This document shows, piece after piece, positions 12,491 through 23,559 of a DNA stretch of 64,000 bases. The stretch spans positions 406,487 to 470,486 of the forward strand of contig QKWP01000115.1 of NCBI GenBank assembly GCA_003550325.1, in the 5' to 3' direction. Both the position numbers and the translations under genes were made by a program. The stretch's first letter is position 1. Each line of letters opens with the position of its first letter. Source of the DNA: Gigaspora rosea. Its lineage: Eukaryota > Glomeromycota > Glomeromycetes > Diversisporales > Gigasporaceae. Below the pieces are notes generated by a model that searched no databases, was not told the DNA's origin, and worked only from the letters and a program-made list of their open reading frames with translations.

Positions 12491-13132
12491 TTGCTACCAA
12501 CATTGCATGTATTAAATAGAAGAAATAGTAGTATATATAGCAATAATACTTGTATCATTTGTTGGAGGGAAATGGAAACTATGGACCACCTAGCTGAATG
12601 CTCAGTGTTACAGCCGCTTTGGGATACTCTTGAAAAAGGAATAAGCGAACTTATCAAAAAACTGGCGGAGCTGGATGAGAAACAACTAAACGTAATAACC
12701 GTAAGGGACACTGTGTTCGGAGTACAACTGGAAGAAAGAGCTACCATAAGGAAAGAATTAATGCGAGGTCTAGTGACCAAGTTAGTTGTAGAGGCGATAG
12801 ATGGTGCGACCGGATATACGGGCAAAACGACGAAATACATTCAGGCAATAGTTAAACGGTTCAAGAAGCAGTTCCACAAGCACATCTGGAGCTTCCGTTG
12901 CGAACTATTAATGGACTGGGAAAAGGCTAGAGGTATATCGAAAGAAGACAAAAGACATAAAAGAAGAAGAAGCAAAGGGGCAGAAGAACAAGTCGCAGCA
13001 GAAAAGGAGAATAAGAGACCTCACAAAAGAATGGAAACTGAAAGTAGTCAAGAACGGAAACTAGAGAAAAAGAAAGAGAAAGAAGAGATCGCAAGAACAA
13101 AGGACAATATAGTCGAAAATTGGATAGTATAG
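12491..13132 (+). pseudogene. LINE C-terminal CCHC region and basic tail
   Basis: CIICWREMETMDHLAEC (12551-12601) is the CxxC...HxxxxC zinc-binding motif that ends the ORF of fungal EN-RT-RNH LINEs. A Lys/Arg/Glu-rich tail to the stop at 13130 follows, then about 285 bp of 3' untranslated sequence, AATAAAGAC near 13399 as a possible polyadenylation signal, and the A tail at 13417-13430. Confidence 0.85.
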
Positions 13133-13445
13133 GGAAGAAACTAGCATGGTCTTCTTTGCTCAAAGTTAGACAAGTAAATGATTAAGCATTCTTGACAAGG
13201 CATACAACGGCCAGTTAATGATCATCGGGAGCTAATTTTACAGATTACAAAATTCTTAGCAAGTTAAGAATCCGAAGTGAAACAGAAAGTTGTTTTGGCA
13301 GGTCGCATTGGGCATTAGCTTGGTGAGTCGTTATTAGATAGAACATAAGACAGGTAGAATATACACTAGTGTAATTTACTTTGTAGTTCAAAAAATCAAT
13401 AAAGACAAGACTGCTTAAAAAAAAAAAAAATTAATTTATAATTAT

Positions 13446-14199
13446 AAAAATATTTTATTAAGATAATAGCAAAAATTTTTAACCTGAGTTTGTAGAGCTA
13501 GTTTTTCTGATTCTAATGATAATAAAATCATTAAATTTTGACCAAAAACTCACTAAGATACAAATATTTTTATACTTAGGTTATATATAATTATACATGT
13601 ATATATATATATATTTATAAAAATATATAATTATTTAAACTAAAATCAATATATTTTATAAAATTTTTAGTAAAATTTAATAAATTTATTTTTACTATAA
13701 TCAGAAAAGCTAACTTTATAACTGGTTAAACTTTAATATATATTAGTTTAATTAAATTTTTTAATATTAATTTATTTTTAACCTTTTAAATTAAATTTAC
13801 TATAAATTTACTATTAGTTTACTATTAATTTACTATAAATTTATAAGTAAATTTAGCCATTTTTGGATTTGTACTATCTAATAACAAATCTATTAATTTT
13901 ATTTTAATAATTTTTTTATAATTTTAAAATCAAATATAGATTAAAGACAATATAAATTTTTATTAATTTTATTATTAAATAATAAATTTAATTTTTAAAT
14001 ATGTTTTAAATGCTGTACTAAATTTGTAATTTTCATTTAAAGCTAATTTATACCAAATTTTTATATATTACTTTTGCTAAAATTTTATATAGAAAAAATA
14101 TAGGTATTAAAAAATATTTTAGCAAAGTTTAAAGTAAAAATTATTATTGGTTGCTATAATATAATTTTTTTAATTTGTACTAAATTTAGTACAAAGTGC
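13446..14199. other. AT-rich body of the TIR element, no gene
   Basis: This is the continuation of the 7712-15989 element after the LINE. It is almost pure A/T with TTTGTAGAGCTAGTTTTTCTG near 13490, a variant of the TTGTAGAGCTC core seen in other elements. Nothing coding is visible. Confidence 0.6.
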
Positions 14200-14207
14200 T
14201 TACGGAT

Positions 14208-15977
14208 TAGTGCTCCTAGGTTCGGTTCGGGTCCGGTCCGGTTCGAGTTCGGTCCGGGATCGAACCGAACTCGAACTCTAGATTTTACCAATTTCAAACT
14301 TCGAACCGGATTCAAACTCAATTATAAGTTCAGTCCGGGTTCGGTCCGAAGTTTGCAAACTAGTTTGAGTCCGAATATGCTCCTATCAAACCGGACCGAA
14401 TCAAACTTCAAACTTTCTAGTCCGAAGTTTGAAAAGGTCCGAAAGGTTTTTTTGTGGCTTAGCTCATTATATGCATAACCGGATTCGATAAAATTAAAGT
14501 TAAAATTTTTATATTAGATAAAAATAACACTAATATAGTATCCAGTAGTGTTCTGACCCGTGTAAGCCGGGTTGAATTATGGCCCACCCGGGTGGTCAAC
14601 CCGTGGGTCACCCGCGGATCACCCATGGGTCAATGATGGTAAATGACTTGAAATGACCCAAATGACTCAAATGACTGGTGATCAGTCATTGGGTCATTTC
14701 AAAAGCCCGATGACCTGTTATGGTCATTTGAAATTATCTATTAAAAATTATATATGTTTAACCGGGGAAATTCCCGGTTACACATGCCTGCAGGTATATA
14801 TAGTGAGAGAAAAAAATGGTTATTTTTTTTTTATAGTGCTATTTCGTAGTTGCTATCGTCGTCATCGTGGTGTTGAGTTGGTGTTGTCGTTGGTGTCGTC
14901 GTTGGTGTGCCATTGGTGTCGTAATTAGTGCCGTTGGTTTCGTAATAATTAGGTTTTAGTTGTGGTGCACTTTTCATATTTCACTTTTGTTGTTGCGTAC
15001 GGTAAGTAATGACATTGGGATTTTTTATAGTCGCGCTTTGGACTGTCGTTTCGTCGTTTGCTGATGAAGCCGGAATTGGTGCTTCATCTTGATAAGTATA
15101 GACTTTTTTTTTTGTAATATTACAATTTCTTCTTTCACTAACTAGTTTTCTTTTTGCAGCTGTGTCATTTATTTGTATTCGATATTACTGTTTCTTTGGA
15201 TAGTAGTTCGTTGGTGATGTCATATATAGTTCGCCCTTTTGTGAAGCCGTCGTTTGCTAGTGATCTGGTATCACCTATTTTCTGGAGGCGTCGTTTACTG
15301 GTGGATGAAATTATGCGTGGTTCTATGGAGCATTGTTTGCTGGGCAGCCATGTTAGTAGCCTTGGAGTTTAGTTTAGGGTCAGGGAGAACGATTATGTTA
15401 GCGGTTAGGTTAGTTTTAGATAAATTGTATTATTGAGATGATTAATAGACTTGGAGTTTAGTTTAGGGTAGGTTTAGATAGATTGTATTTTTCGAGATGA
15501 TAAATTTTAATAAAAAATTTGTATATATCGATATAAGTAATTATGATGTAAATGATTATTATATTTTTTATTAATAAACCGATTTTGTATATTATTGGTT
15601 AATATGCGGATCGGAACTTCCTTTTTTTTTTAGAATTAGACTGTCCACCCACGGGTGACCTGTAGCAAAATTTTTCTATTACCTAGTGTTCACCCGGGTG
15701 ACCCGTAGCAGAATTTTTTTTATTACCTAGTGTTCACCCGGGTCATCCGGGTGGCCCACCCGCGGGTGACCCGGGTTGGGATTTTTGTGACGGGTCAGAA
15801 CACTATTTGGTATATACTATTCGGACTCCGAACTAGTTTGCAAACTTCGGACCGAACCAGGACCGAACTCAAACTTGACTAAAAAGTTTGAAACAAAAAG
15901 TTTGAGTCCGGTTCGAAAATTGAACCAGACTCAAACTTGACAAAAGTTCGGTTCGGTCCGGTTCGGTAGGAGCCCTA
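14208..15977. mobile_element. hAT-like element with GTTCGG word arrays
   Basis: TTACGGAT is duplicated exactly at 14200-14207 and 15978-15985 (8 bp, as hAT makes). The ends are TAGTGCTCCTAGG and, inverted, TAGGGCTCCTACC. The first about 230 bp and last about 150 bp consist largely of GGTTCGG / CCGAAC / CAAACTT words in both orientations. It interrupts the right end of the TIR element 7712-15989, whose TIR is restored if the insert is ignored. Non-autonomous; no transposase seen. A second element occupies 14546-15805. Confidence 0.92.
14546..15805. mobile_element. Nested hAT-like element with GGGTGACCC word arrays
   Basis: The left end TAGTGTTCTGACCCGTG and the inverted right end TAGTGTTCTGACCCGTC match for 16 bases. 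Subterminal regions repeat GGGTCA / GGGTGACCC / CACCCGGG, including a tandem unit ATTACCTAGTGTTCACCCGG repeated at 15680 and 15723. No clean target duplication was found. The interior (14780-15430) is less AT-rich with GT/GTCGTTGG-type repeats, possible introns (GTAAGT at 15002; TTTTTGCAG at 15160) and no recognised protein. Confidence 0.8.
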
Positions 15978-16153
15978 TTACGGATACCTATTAATTTAAA
16001 AATCATTATAGTAAAATTAATATTAAATATTTTGCAATGTTCAAAAATTTTAAAATTAATTTAAAAATCGTTATAGTAAAATTAATTTTAAATCTTAAAA
16101 TTATTCAAATATTTTAAACACATTTGCATATTTAATTAATTAGAATATTAAAT

Positions 16154-16850
16154 TCACCTAAATTTCCATAAAATATTTGGTACTGATTCAATGCTTACTG
16201 TTTGTTCTTCGTTTTTATTATAATAGTATTGCATGTTTTCATGATTTCTAAGTTTCATATCTTTTTTAATGAGATTTGTATTTGTTAAATTATCTCTTTT
16301 TAATAAACAAAAATCGTAAGAATGTTTAGACTTTGTTGATTTATATGTTAAGCAAAAGGTTGTAGCTTCTGGCCAATTTGTGATTATTGTTGAAATTTTT
16401 GGATAGAACCAAATAAATTTGTTATTAAGTAACAAATTAGTTCTATTCTTTGAAAATGATTGAATTGGTTATAAAATTATGTCTAAACATTTATAAAATA
16501 TTTGTCTTTTTATTTCTTTTCCTAAATTAGAAGATTTTATTATTGGCAAATAACCTAGTAATTGTTTTGCATCTGGTTTATTTCTGCACTATGTAGGTAT
16601 ATTTCCAATTGATAAATATATTGGGTGAAGCTGACTTTTACCCAATAAATCACAATTGGTGGCATCAGAATATAAAATAATGGATAAAATTTTTGAAAAA
16701 GTTGGTAAAGTACTTTGAATGGTTTTACACAATTGTAAATTATTTTGCTCTTTATAAATATTTTCTTTACCATTCTTTAAAAAAAAAATTAATTAATAAA
16801 AACAAAATAAATATGTTTATAAAAATAATATTAAAGTTAATATACCTTAG
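16154..16850 (-). pseudogene. Plavaka transposase catalytic-core region
   Basis: The reverse strand at 16641-16676 reads LYSDATNCDLLG, followed by KSQLHPIYLSIGNIP, the conserved region with the presumed first catalytic Asp (inferred from the family). At 16435-16154 it reads FIWFYPKISTIITNWPEA, CLTYKSTKSKHSYDFCL and SVNIE-like/FRNHENMQ-type blocks typical of the family. Stops separate the pieces. The next conserved block lies beyond the nested insertions, at 7497. Confidence 0.8.
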
Positions 16851-16943
16851 TAGTTTTATATAATTCTTCATTTTTGAAATATATCAGGAATTTCTAATAT
16901 ATTTTGAATGCAACTCATTAATGGCATATGATATAAAAAATAC

Positions 16944-17686
16944 TCAGTATTTATCATGATCCAATACTTTAGTTTTCATATATGACAAATTAGATTTCAT
17001 ATTATTCATAAATAGTTTTCCTTGTTTAATATTTTTTGGTAATGGAGATTTGAAATGATTTGAATACTTATTAAAGAATGAGATAATCACATTTCTAGCT
17101 GCATTACATAGTTTATATTTTGTAACCAAAACTATTAAATTAGCATAAGCTTCGTTAGGAAATTCATTATATTCTTGATTTTTATCAGCAGATGAATTAT
17201 TTCGCATGTCTTCGAAATAATCTGCGCTAACTGAAATATCATCAGATAATTTACGATAATCTTGTAAAGTATTTTCAAATTCATCAAGAATATTAGTATT
17301 AGGATCGACTTCAAAATTTTTTGAATATGTGTTATCCTCTAGTTCAAAAGACATAACCGCTAAATTCTCAGACAAATTATCATCATTAGATAAATTCGCA
17401 ATATTACTCTCTAAATTAATATTTTGCACAGGATTGCTAAAGTTATATCTTTAAATAAAATTTTTTTAGAGGTTTTAGAGGAAGAGGAATATCCAATATC
17501 TAATTGGTCTTTATTAATATCATCTTGAGGCAATTCATCAAAAAGCGAAGACTTGCGAAAACTCTCAGCACTTTTGGTAAAAACTAGAACATTTACGACA
17601 GTATTAAGACACTTGGACATATGTTTACTCAATCCATTTGGTAATGAAAAAGTATGTTCGCAGATAGAACATATGAAGCTAGACAT
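16944..17686 (-). pseudogene. Plavaka transposase N-terminus with C2H2 zinc finger
   Basis: The start at 17686 gives MSSFICSICEHTFSL and a CxxC...HxxxC zinc finger (residues about 6-26), the usual N-terminal DNA-binding finger of fungal Plavaka transposases. An acidic linker follows. After a frame change near 17430 comes the conserved block FPNEAYANLIVLVTKY...ISFFNKYSNH...LPKNIKQGK, ending in KTKVLDHDKY. The two overlapping frames indicate one frameshift. Confidence 0.8.
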
Positions 17687-17689
17687 TTT

Positions 17690-19590
17690 ATAAAATTAGG
17701 ATTATATTTGATATTTAAAGAGAAATAGTGAAATTTATATTTTAAGATTATAATAATTTCAATTTGATTTAAAATTTTAAAGATATTTGGAAATAAAATT
17801 TTTTGCGAAAAAAATAATGAAGTTTTTAATCATATTTATATCTTTTTGAAAGTATAAAAATTCTGTTTATATTTTAAATTAAACTAAAGTATTTAATTTA
17901 TTATATTGGCATTTATTGAAAATTATGTTTCCATAAAAATATTTCAAAACAACGCGAGATAATTTGAAATAATTAATATTTATGTATAAGTTCAATAAAT
18001 ATTTAATTTAAAAATTATTCAATTCGTTATGATATACTTTAATTTATTTCAAAATTATGCAAAAAAATTAAAAATTTATTAAATACATTATTATTTAAAT
18101 TATTCAATTCATTACGATAATCTTAAATACTTTGTAATTTCTCAAAAAAATGTGAAATAATTAAAATTTATCAAATTTCATTTATTTAATTCCATAGCAT
18201 ATCTGTGAATATTTGTGCGATTATTAAGCATTTATTAAAAAAATTAATGCGATTAATTAATTCTACATAGTATTAACAAAGAAGTTGTTGGCCACATTAA
18301 AGCATATGAAACAATGAAAAAAAATACCAAGCTTAAGCATAGCCCACTGAATGAATGAACTTAACTAGCACAATTTTGGTATTCTGGAATAAATGATAAA
18401 ACATTTGTAATTTCTTGAAATAATAAAAGTTATCAAATTTCATTTATCTAATTTTCACAGCATATTTGCAAATTTATGTGCATTATTAAACATTTATTAA
18501 AATTTTTTTAAATAAAATTAATGCAATTGATTAATTTTACTCTACATAGTATTACAGAGAAGTCGTTGGTCACATTATGGTATATAAAACTACGAGAAAA
18601 GAATATCAAGATTAAGTGAATTGGGAATCACCTGAGTTACCCGCAAGTGGGGATGATGCGATACTTATTGATTACCTTATTCATTGAACAATTAAATCCC
18701 ATAATTTGTATTGTTGTTTTATTTTAGATCGTTAAGTGACTTAATGATCATTTTTTTAAACTGTGATTGTGAATACAATTCAAGATCTAATTACTATCAT
18801 TATCCAAAATTACCTGACATCGTTAATTTTGCATAGCATAACTAACAGGTGAGCTATCAGGTGACCTGGTGGAGCCTTTTTTTTAACTGATCTGTTTCAC
18901 CCAGGTGGCAGAGTAAAGATTTTTTAGATGGGCAATTCACTAAGCACAGTCTACTGATCAAATAAACTTAACCATCTCAATTTTGGCATTTTGAAAAAGT
19001 TACAAATTTCATTTATTTAATTTTCATAGCATATCTGCGAATTTATGTGCAATTATTAAACATTTTGAAATTATCTGCATTAGACTAATATTAGACCACG
19101 TAGAAGTTCACTGAACACACATTCAAAACTATGAAATAGTATAAAAGATATTATTGTCTTGCCGATTTTGAAATACAATCAATTTTTGAAAAATGAAAAT
19201 CTTTATTAAATTTTGCCATAAATAGTAAACAATGGATAGTTTTTACATCATCAACTTTCAATTCGTTACAATATACTTTAATTAATTTTGAAATATTTCA
19301 AAATTATGCGAAGTTATTAGAAATGTATTAAATCAATTATTTTTTCATTATTCAATTCATTACAATAATCTTTGTTTATTAAAGCTAAAAATTCAATAAA
19401 ATAATTGGGTAATATTTTTTTATCTAAAGAACATAGGAATAAGTAAGTTGTTTTATATAAATCTATATTTAAATTTTATATTAAAAGAACACTACTAAAT
19501 TATTTTTAATAATATACTTAAGCTTTTTGCAAATATTTAAAAGTTTTTACAAGATTTCGCAAAATTTTGCAGGATTTTACAAAATTTTGC
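17690..19590. repeat. Degenerate dispersed-repeat field, part 1
   Basis: Related units of about 180 bp recur: CTACATAGTATTA...GTTGTTGGCCACATTAA at about 18262, TCTACATAGTATTA...GTCGTTGGTCACATTA at about 18542, with the flanking words CATAGCATATCTG(T/C)GAAT (18195, 19027) and AACTAGCACAATTTTGG / AACCATCTCAATTTTGG (18364, 18970). The units are old and mutated. No gene is seen. Confidence 0.55.
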
Positions 19591-19597
19591 AATTTTA

Positions 19598-19682
19598 GCC
19601 AAGAAAGTCAAACTGATCAAGGTGGTTAAACTGATCAAGTTGATCAAACTGATCAAGGTGATCAAACTGATCAAGGTGACAG
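19598..19682. repeat. Minisatellite, unit of about 18 bp (CAAACTGATCAAGGTGAT)
   Basis: About 4.5 units of an 18-bp word follow an AG acceptor-like TTGCAATTTTAG. In one frame they read TDQGDQ repeats, acidic and repetitive like the repeat exon of gene B. It may be a leftover repeat exon of a third gene-family copy; the reading frame has a stop in the second unit. Confidence 0.65.
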
Positions 19683-19689
19683 TAAGATC

Positions 19690-20950
19690 AACTGATGGAA
19701 AAGCTGTGGTAAAAAAGAGCTGTTTAAAATTTTATATTTATTTATTATTATACCTTATATATAATTCTGCCATTTTTCAAAAAATGCGAAATAATTAAAA
19801 TTTGTTTTGCAGCAAATATAAAATTAATATAACACAAAATCCAGTTCAAGTAACTTCTGTATAATAGAAAAAGAAAATTTGTGCAATTATTAACTATTTA
19901 TTAAACTTTTATTAAAAAATTATTAAATATTTATTAAATTTTTTTTAAAAAATTAGTATAATTTTTACTCTATATAGTGTTAGTGGTGAAGTCATTGGTC
20001 ACGCAATAGCATGTGAAATTATAAGCCAAGATTAATCACAGCCTGATATTGTTTTTACATAAATCGACAACTTTCAATTCGTTACAATATACTTTAATTA
20101 ATTTCGAAACATTTCAAAAAACATTTATTAAATTTTTTTTAAAAATTATTTAATATTTATTAAAATTTTTTTTTAAAAAATTAGTGTTATTTTTACTCTA
20201 CATTGTGTTAGTAGCGAAGTCATTGGTCACTTAATAGCATGTGAAATCATAAGCCAAGATTAAACACAGCCTACTAACTTATTACAAGTGATTATTACTG
20301 CATAATTATAAATTTTACTATAAAAGTAAACAATGGATCATTAATCAACATTGTTGTTTTTACAACTTTCAACAACTTTGCAACTTTGCAACATACCACC
20401 AACCTTCACAACACTACTTAAGCTTTTTTTTATTTATTTTATTACAAAAATTTGCACTTTTTTAACATTTAGTTACTTTGTTTTAATTATTTTTTAAATT
20501 TTATAAATACAACCAACTTTATATTAGTTTTTCTTTAAGTTTTTTTTTTATTTTTCAAATTTTAACTTAATAGGTAAATAATTCTATATACCATAATATA
20601 CTGTATAACTTTTAATTATAGATTTCTTAATTAATATATATATGGTTGCTGATACTATGAATAGCAAACTGGCAATTTGCTAGCATATATATTAATTGAA
20701 TTTAAAATCTATATATGATTGTAAACAGTGTAAATATAAGTAGTAAAACCTCTGCCAAGCTCTAGTTATACGAATGTGATGGATAACTATCTTGCTAAGT
20801 CTGCTGGCTTATATTTTTTATATAAGTCTTTATCTTCTGGCTCACTATGAGATCATTGATTTTAAATTCTTTATTTTTATTTATTTTTTATATTTTATTT
20901 TTAATTATTTCTTAGCAATAATTATTAATAAACTTTTAAACATAGAAAAA
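19690..20950. repeat. Degenerate dispersed-repeat field, part 2
   Basis: Two further copies of the unit seen at 18262 and 18542 lie at about 19960-20045 and 20190-20275 (ACTCTATATAGTGTTAGTGG / ACTCTACATTGTGTTAGTAG, then GTCATTGGTCAC and CATAAGCCAAGATTAA). The rest, to 20950, is AT-rich with no gene seen. Confidence 0.55.
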
Positions 20951-20956
20951 TAAATT

Positions 20957-21565
20957 TGTTGCATCTGCGACATGTCGCACCCCCCTGCTTCGACTAATCA
21001 AATCGCATAATTTTATAGGCAAAAAATTTTATTTTTTAAAAATTTAAAATTTTACTTAATAAAGTGTAAAATATATATAAAATAGCATGTTATATAATAT
21101 AAAATTTTATTCTGAACAACTTTTTCTAAGTTATAACGATAGATTATCTTAGTAAAAAAAACATTTTATAAGAAAAACCAAAAATTTCCAAACTTGGCAC
21201 ATATAAACTTTTTTTTCTAAAACAATCTACCGTTTTCACTTAGAAAAAGTTGTTTAGTATAAAATTTTACATATAATACTTAAACGTTTATATAGATTAT
21301 ATTAGTAAAAAAAAGTTTTATATGTGCTAACCATCAAAATTTTTGATTTTTCTTATAAACCTTTTTTTTTTACTAAGACAATCTATCTTTATGACTTAGA
21401 AAAAGTTAGCAGAATAAAATTTTACATTATATGCTTTGATATCACTTATTTGTTTTTATAATTTACTAGTAAAATTTTTAATTTTTAAAACTTAAAATTT
21501 TTTGTTTACAAAATTGTGTGATTTGATTGGTCAGAATTAGGGTGCGACATGTTGCGAGTGTAATG
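20957..21565. mobile_element. Fold-back TIR element with CATGTCGCACCC ends
   Basis: GCGACATGTCGCACCC near 20967 is mirrored by GGGTGCGACATGTTGCGAG near 21539; the inner arms AATCAAATCGCA / GTGATTTGATTGG also pair. Between them are two hairpins (21113-21255 and 21268-21420) built from CTTTTTCTAAGT and AGATTATnTTAGTAAAAAAA, placed symmetrically about 21262. This is the same paired-hairpin plan as 6189-7112 but without sequence kinship. Non-coding. Confidence 0.8.
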
Positions 21566-21604
21566 AATTTCTATTCCCTTTAAACATATACACATTTTGA
21601 AAGG

Positions 21605-22833
21605 ATGTTTGGGCAAAAACTCACTAGTTCCAAGAACAAACCCACCAAAACCACTAAAGAAAAAGCTATACTAGACAAGATCCAATTGCAGAAATATAGC
21701 AAGACATTGTGGAAGCCGGAGGTTCAACTGTGGAAGCTACAGGTTCACCTAAACATGCACAAACTTTTGAAGGTTGTTAATTTAATTTAAAATTATATTT
21801 TTTAATTATTTTTTTTTATTTTTTAAATATTTTTATTGATTATAATTTAATTTTAAATAAAGTATCGCATACAACGATCTTTAAGCTTTTAGAGAACCAG
21901 GGTGAACTTCTTTACCATATAGAGCGAATTAGTTCGAAAGTTGATTGGCTTGAAGAGCCAATGAAAAGATTTGAAGAAAATTTGGTTGAGAACTATGACG
22001 CAACGAATGAAAAGGCTTTCCTTAAGATAATTTTTTTAATTTTTTTAATATTTATTTTAATTTTTTATATTTTATTTTAATTTTTTATATTTTATTCTAA
22101 TAATTTTTTTATAATTCGCAAAGCGTTAAAGAAATTGCCAATGAGTTGTTAGACAACTCAATCTATCCTACAGATGCAGAACTCAAGAGAAGAGCGGGGA
22201 CTATTTTAGAAAATATAATTGTGAATTCATGTGAAGATTGTCAGATAAAAATTGGAAGGCTATTATGCGAAGAAACTTAATGAATCTGTAAAAATTTTTT
22301 ATTTTTTTTAAAAATATTCAAATTTATTCAAAATATTTAAACATTTTTCGAATAAATTCGAAAAATGTTTAAATATTTTCGAATAAATTCAAAAAATGTT
22401 TGCAATTTTTGCATATATTCGAAAATATTAAATACATTATTATTTTCTAATTTTAAAAAATTTTTAGCATTTGGAAAAAGTTAGATTGTTGTGAAGCACT
22501 TTAACCACTAAAACTAAAAACTCTATGTTTTCTATTTTTGGCAATTTTTTAGATCCATTAACACCAAGGCGAAACCTGAAAAAGTTTTGAATTGGAAAAG
22601 ATCGAAAAAGACGAAAAATTGGTTTAAGTTTCTTTTTGCAAGAGTTGCGAATAGTTCTGATGAAAATAATACTTAAGTTGTTCAAATTTTAAATAGGATT
22701 TGGCCCTCTGGGGAAACAACTAACCACAAGACGGCATATGCAATAGCGGTATACCAATCTATTCTTAGCCCAGACTACGAAAAGTTAATGATTTCTGAAG
22801 AAATCGTTAAAGAAGATCTTGAAAGATATCAAG

Positions 22834-22871
<38 letters not shown>

Positions 22872-23400
22872 TACTAAAAATTTGTTCAATTTTTCAAAAT
22901 AAAGCAAATGTTAGAATAACGTAAATCATTTTTGACATTAATTTTAGAGAATATAGAAGAAAGAAATGAACCAGAAGAATTAGAAGAAAGAAACGAACCA
23001 GAAGAATTTGAAGAACAATTAGAAGAATTTGAACAAGTATATTTATACATAGATTATATAGAAATATTATCACATTTTTTTTATAATTATTTTAAACATT
23101 TAAAAAATATATAGAATATGTCTAATTATCTCAAATGACCTTCTCAATCCTCCAAAATAGTAAGTTTATATTTTAAAATACAAAATTTTTTTAAAGTTTT
23201 AAATTGAATTTTTATTTGAAAAATATTTTTTAGGAAGAAAAAGGCTAAGAAAAGGCGAGTATATTTAAATTTTTTTAAAAATTTGCGATTTTTTGCATTG
23301 TGTCCAAATTTTAGAAATTTTTGAATATATTTAAAAAGATGAAGAATCTACAACTTCGACAAAAATATAGATTATATATCTGATGATAACAAGAAGAACT
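21605..23400 (+). pseudogene. Gene B: decayed paralogue of gene A
   Basis: Exons inferred: 21605-21772, 21863-about 22030, 22127-22287, 22468-about 22833, 22948-23036, and perhaps a short last exon near 23340-23396. Exon 2 is coiled-coil-like (ELLYHIERISSKVDWLEEP). Exon 3 has VKEIANELLDNSIYPTDAEL and ends YYAKKLNES before a GTAAAA donor. Exon 4 has VLNWKRSKKTKNWFKFLF and IWPSGETTNHKTAYAIAV followed by LSPDYEKLMISEEIVKEDL. Exon 5 is a Glu-rich EERNEPEE repeat. The blocks and intron positions match gene A: KIMKWKASDKTKSCYKKL and LSQYYEKFTMREDIVKNRL are the counterparts. Frame changes in exons 1, 3 and 4, a stop near 22676 and a lost donor after exon 2 mark it as a pseudogene. Function unknown. 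Confidence 0.65.
22838..22871. repeat. (ATT)n microsatellite
   Basis: About eleven perfect ATT triplets directly follow the exon 4 end of gene B, inside the presumed intron. Confidence 0.95.
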
Positions 23401-23559
23401 GAATATGATGCATAAAACTTTTTTTTGTTTTATTTTTTTTATATACAAATAACACTACTTTTTTTTTATTTTTTAATAAAAATACTATTATTATTCTGAA
23501 TTTTACTAACTATAACTAGCAGTAATCATCATCAGTATGCAATTAACCAATAAATTTGC

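Larger units (their letters stand above)
8131..13430 (+). mobile_element. 5'-truncated LINE with poly(A) tail and perfect 15-bp target duplication
   Basis: TTAATTTATAATTAT at 8116-8130 is repeated exactly at 13431-13445 after a 14-A tail, proving target-primed insertion. The element starts inside the APE-type endonuclease and reads EN, linker, RT, RNase H, CCHC, the layout of fungal Tad/I-like LINEs; the RT wording (RNFAGLPEEGT) resembles Rhizophagus LINEs. Stops and frameshifts (open pieces at 8221-8445, 8680-9036, 9362-9835, 9817-10581, 10606-11085, 11167-12021, 12018-12254, 12491-13132) make it inactive. Confidence 0.95.
7712..15989. mobile_element. TIR element (GGGTATCCGTAAGC ends) hosting a LINE and hAT elements
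   Basis: The left end GGGTATCCGTAAGC with TGTACTAAATTTAGTACAAA at 7712 is mirrored at the right end, which the hAT insertion at 14208 splits: TGTACTAAATTTAGTACAAA at 14176 plus GCTTACGGATACCT ending at 15989. ATTAAT flanks both ends (7706-7711, 15990-15995), a possible target duplication. Without the LINE and hAT insertions the element is about 1.2 kb of non-coding AT-rich DNA, so it is non-autonomous. Superfamily unknown. Confidence 0.75.
5142..17686 (-). pseudogene. Plavaka-type (CACTA/CMC) transposase gene split by nested insertions
   Basis: Read on the reverse strand, four homologous blocks occur in the correct order: zinc finger and N-terminus (17686-16944), catalytic-core region (about 16850-16154), a middle block starting MYHLDLGLF (7497-7135), and the C-terminus (6170-5142). 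The 8.3-kb gap between blocks two and three is filled by a TIR element holding a LINE and two hAT-like elements; a fold-back element fills the intron between blocks three and four. Plavaka is a fungal branch of the CACTA DNA transposons that cuts and pastes with an RNase H-fold (DDE) nuclease. Stops and frame changes occur in every block, so this is a dead copy. Element ends were not identified; gene A and gene B flank it. Confidence 0.85.
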
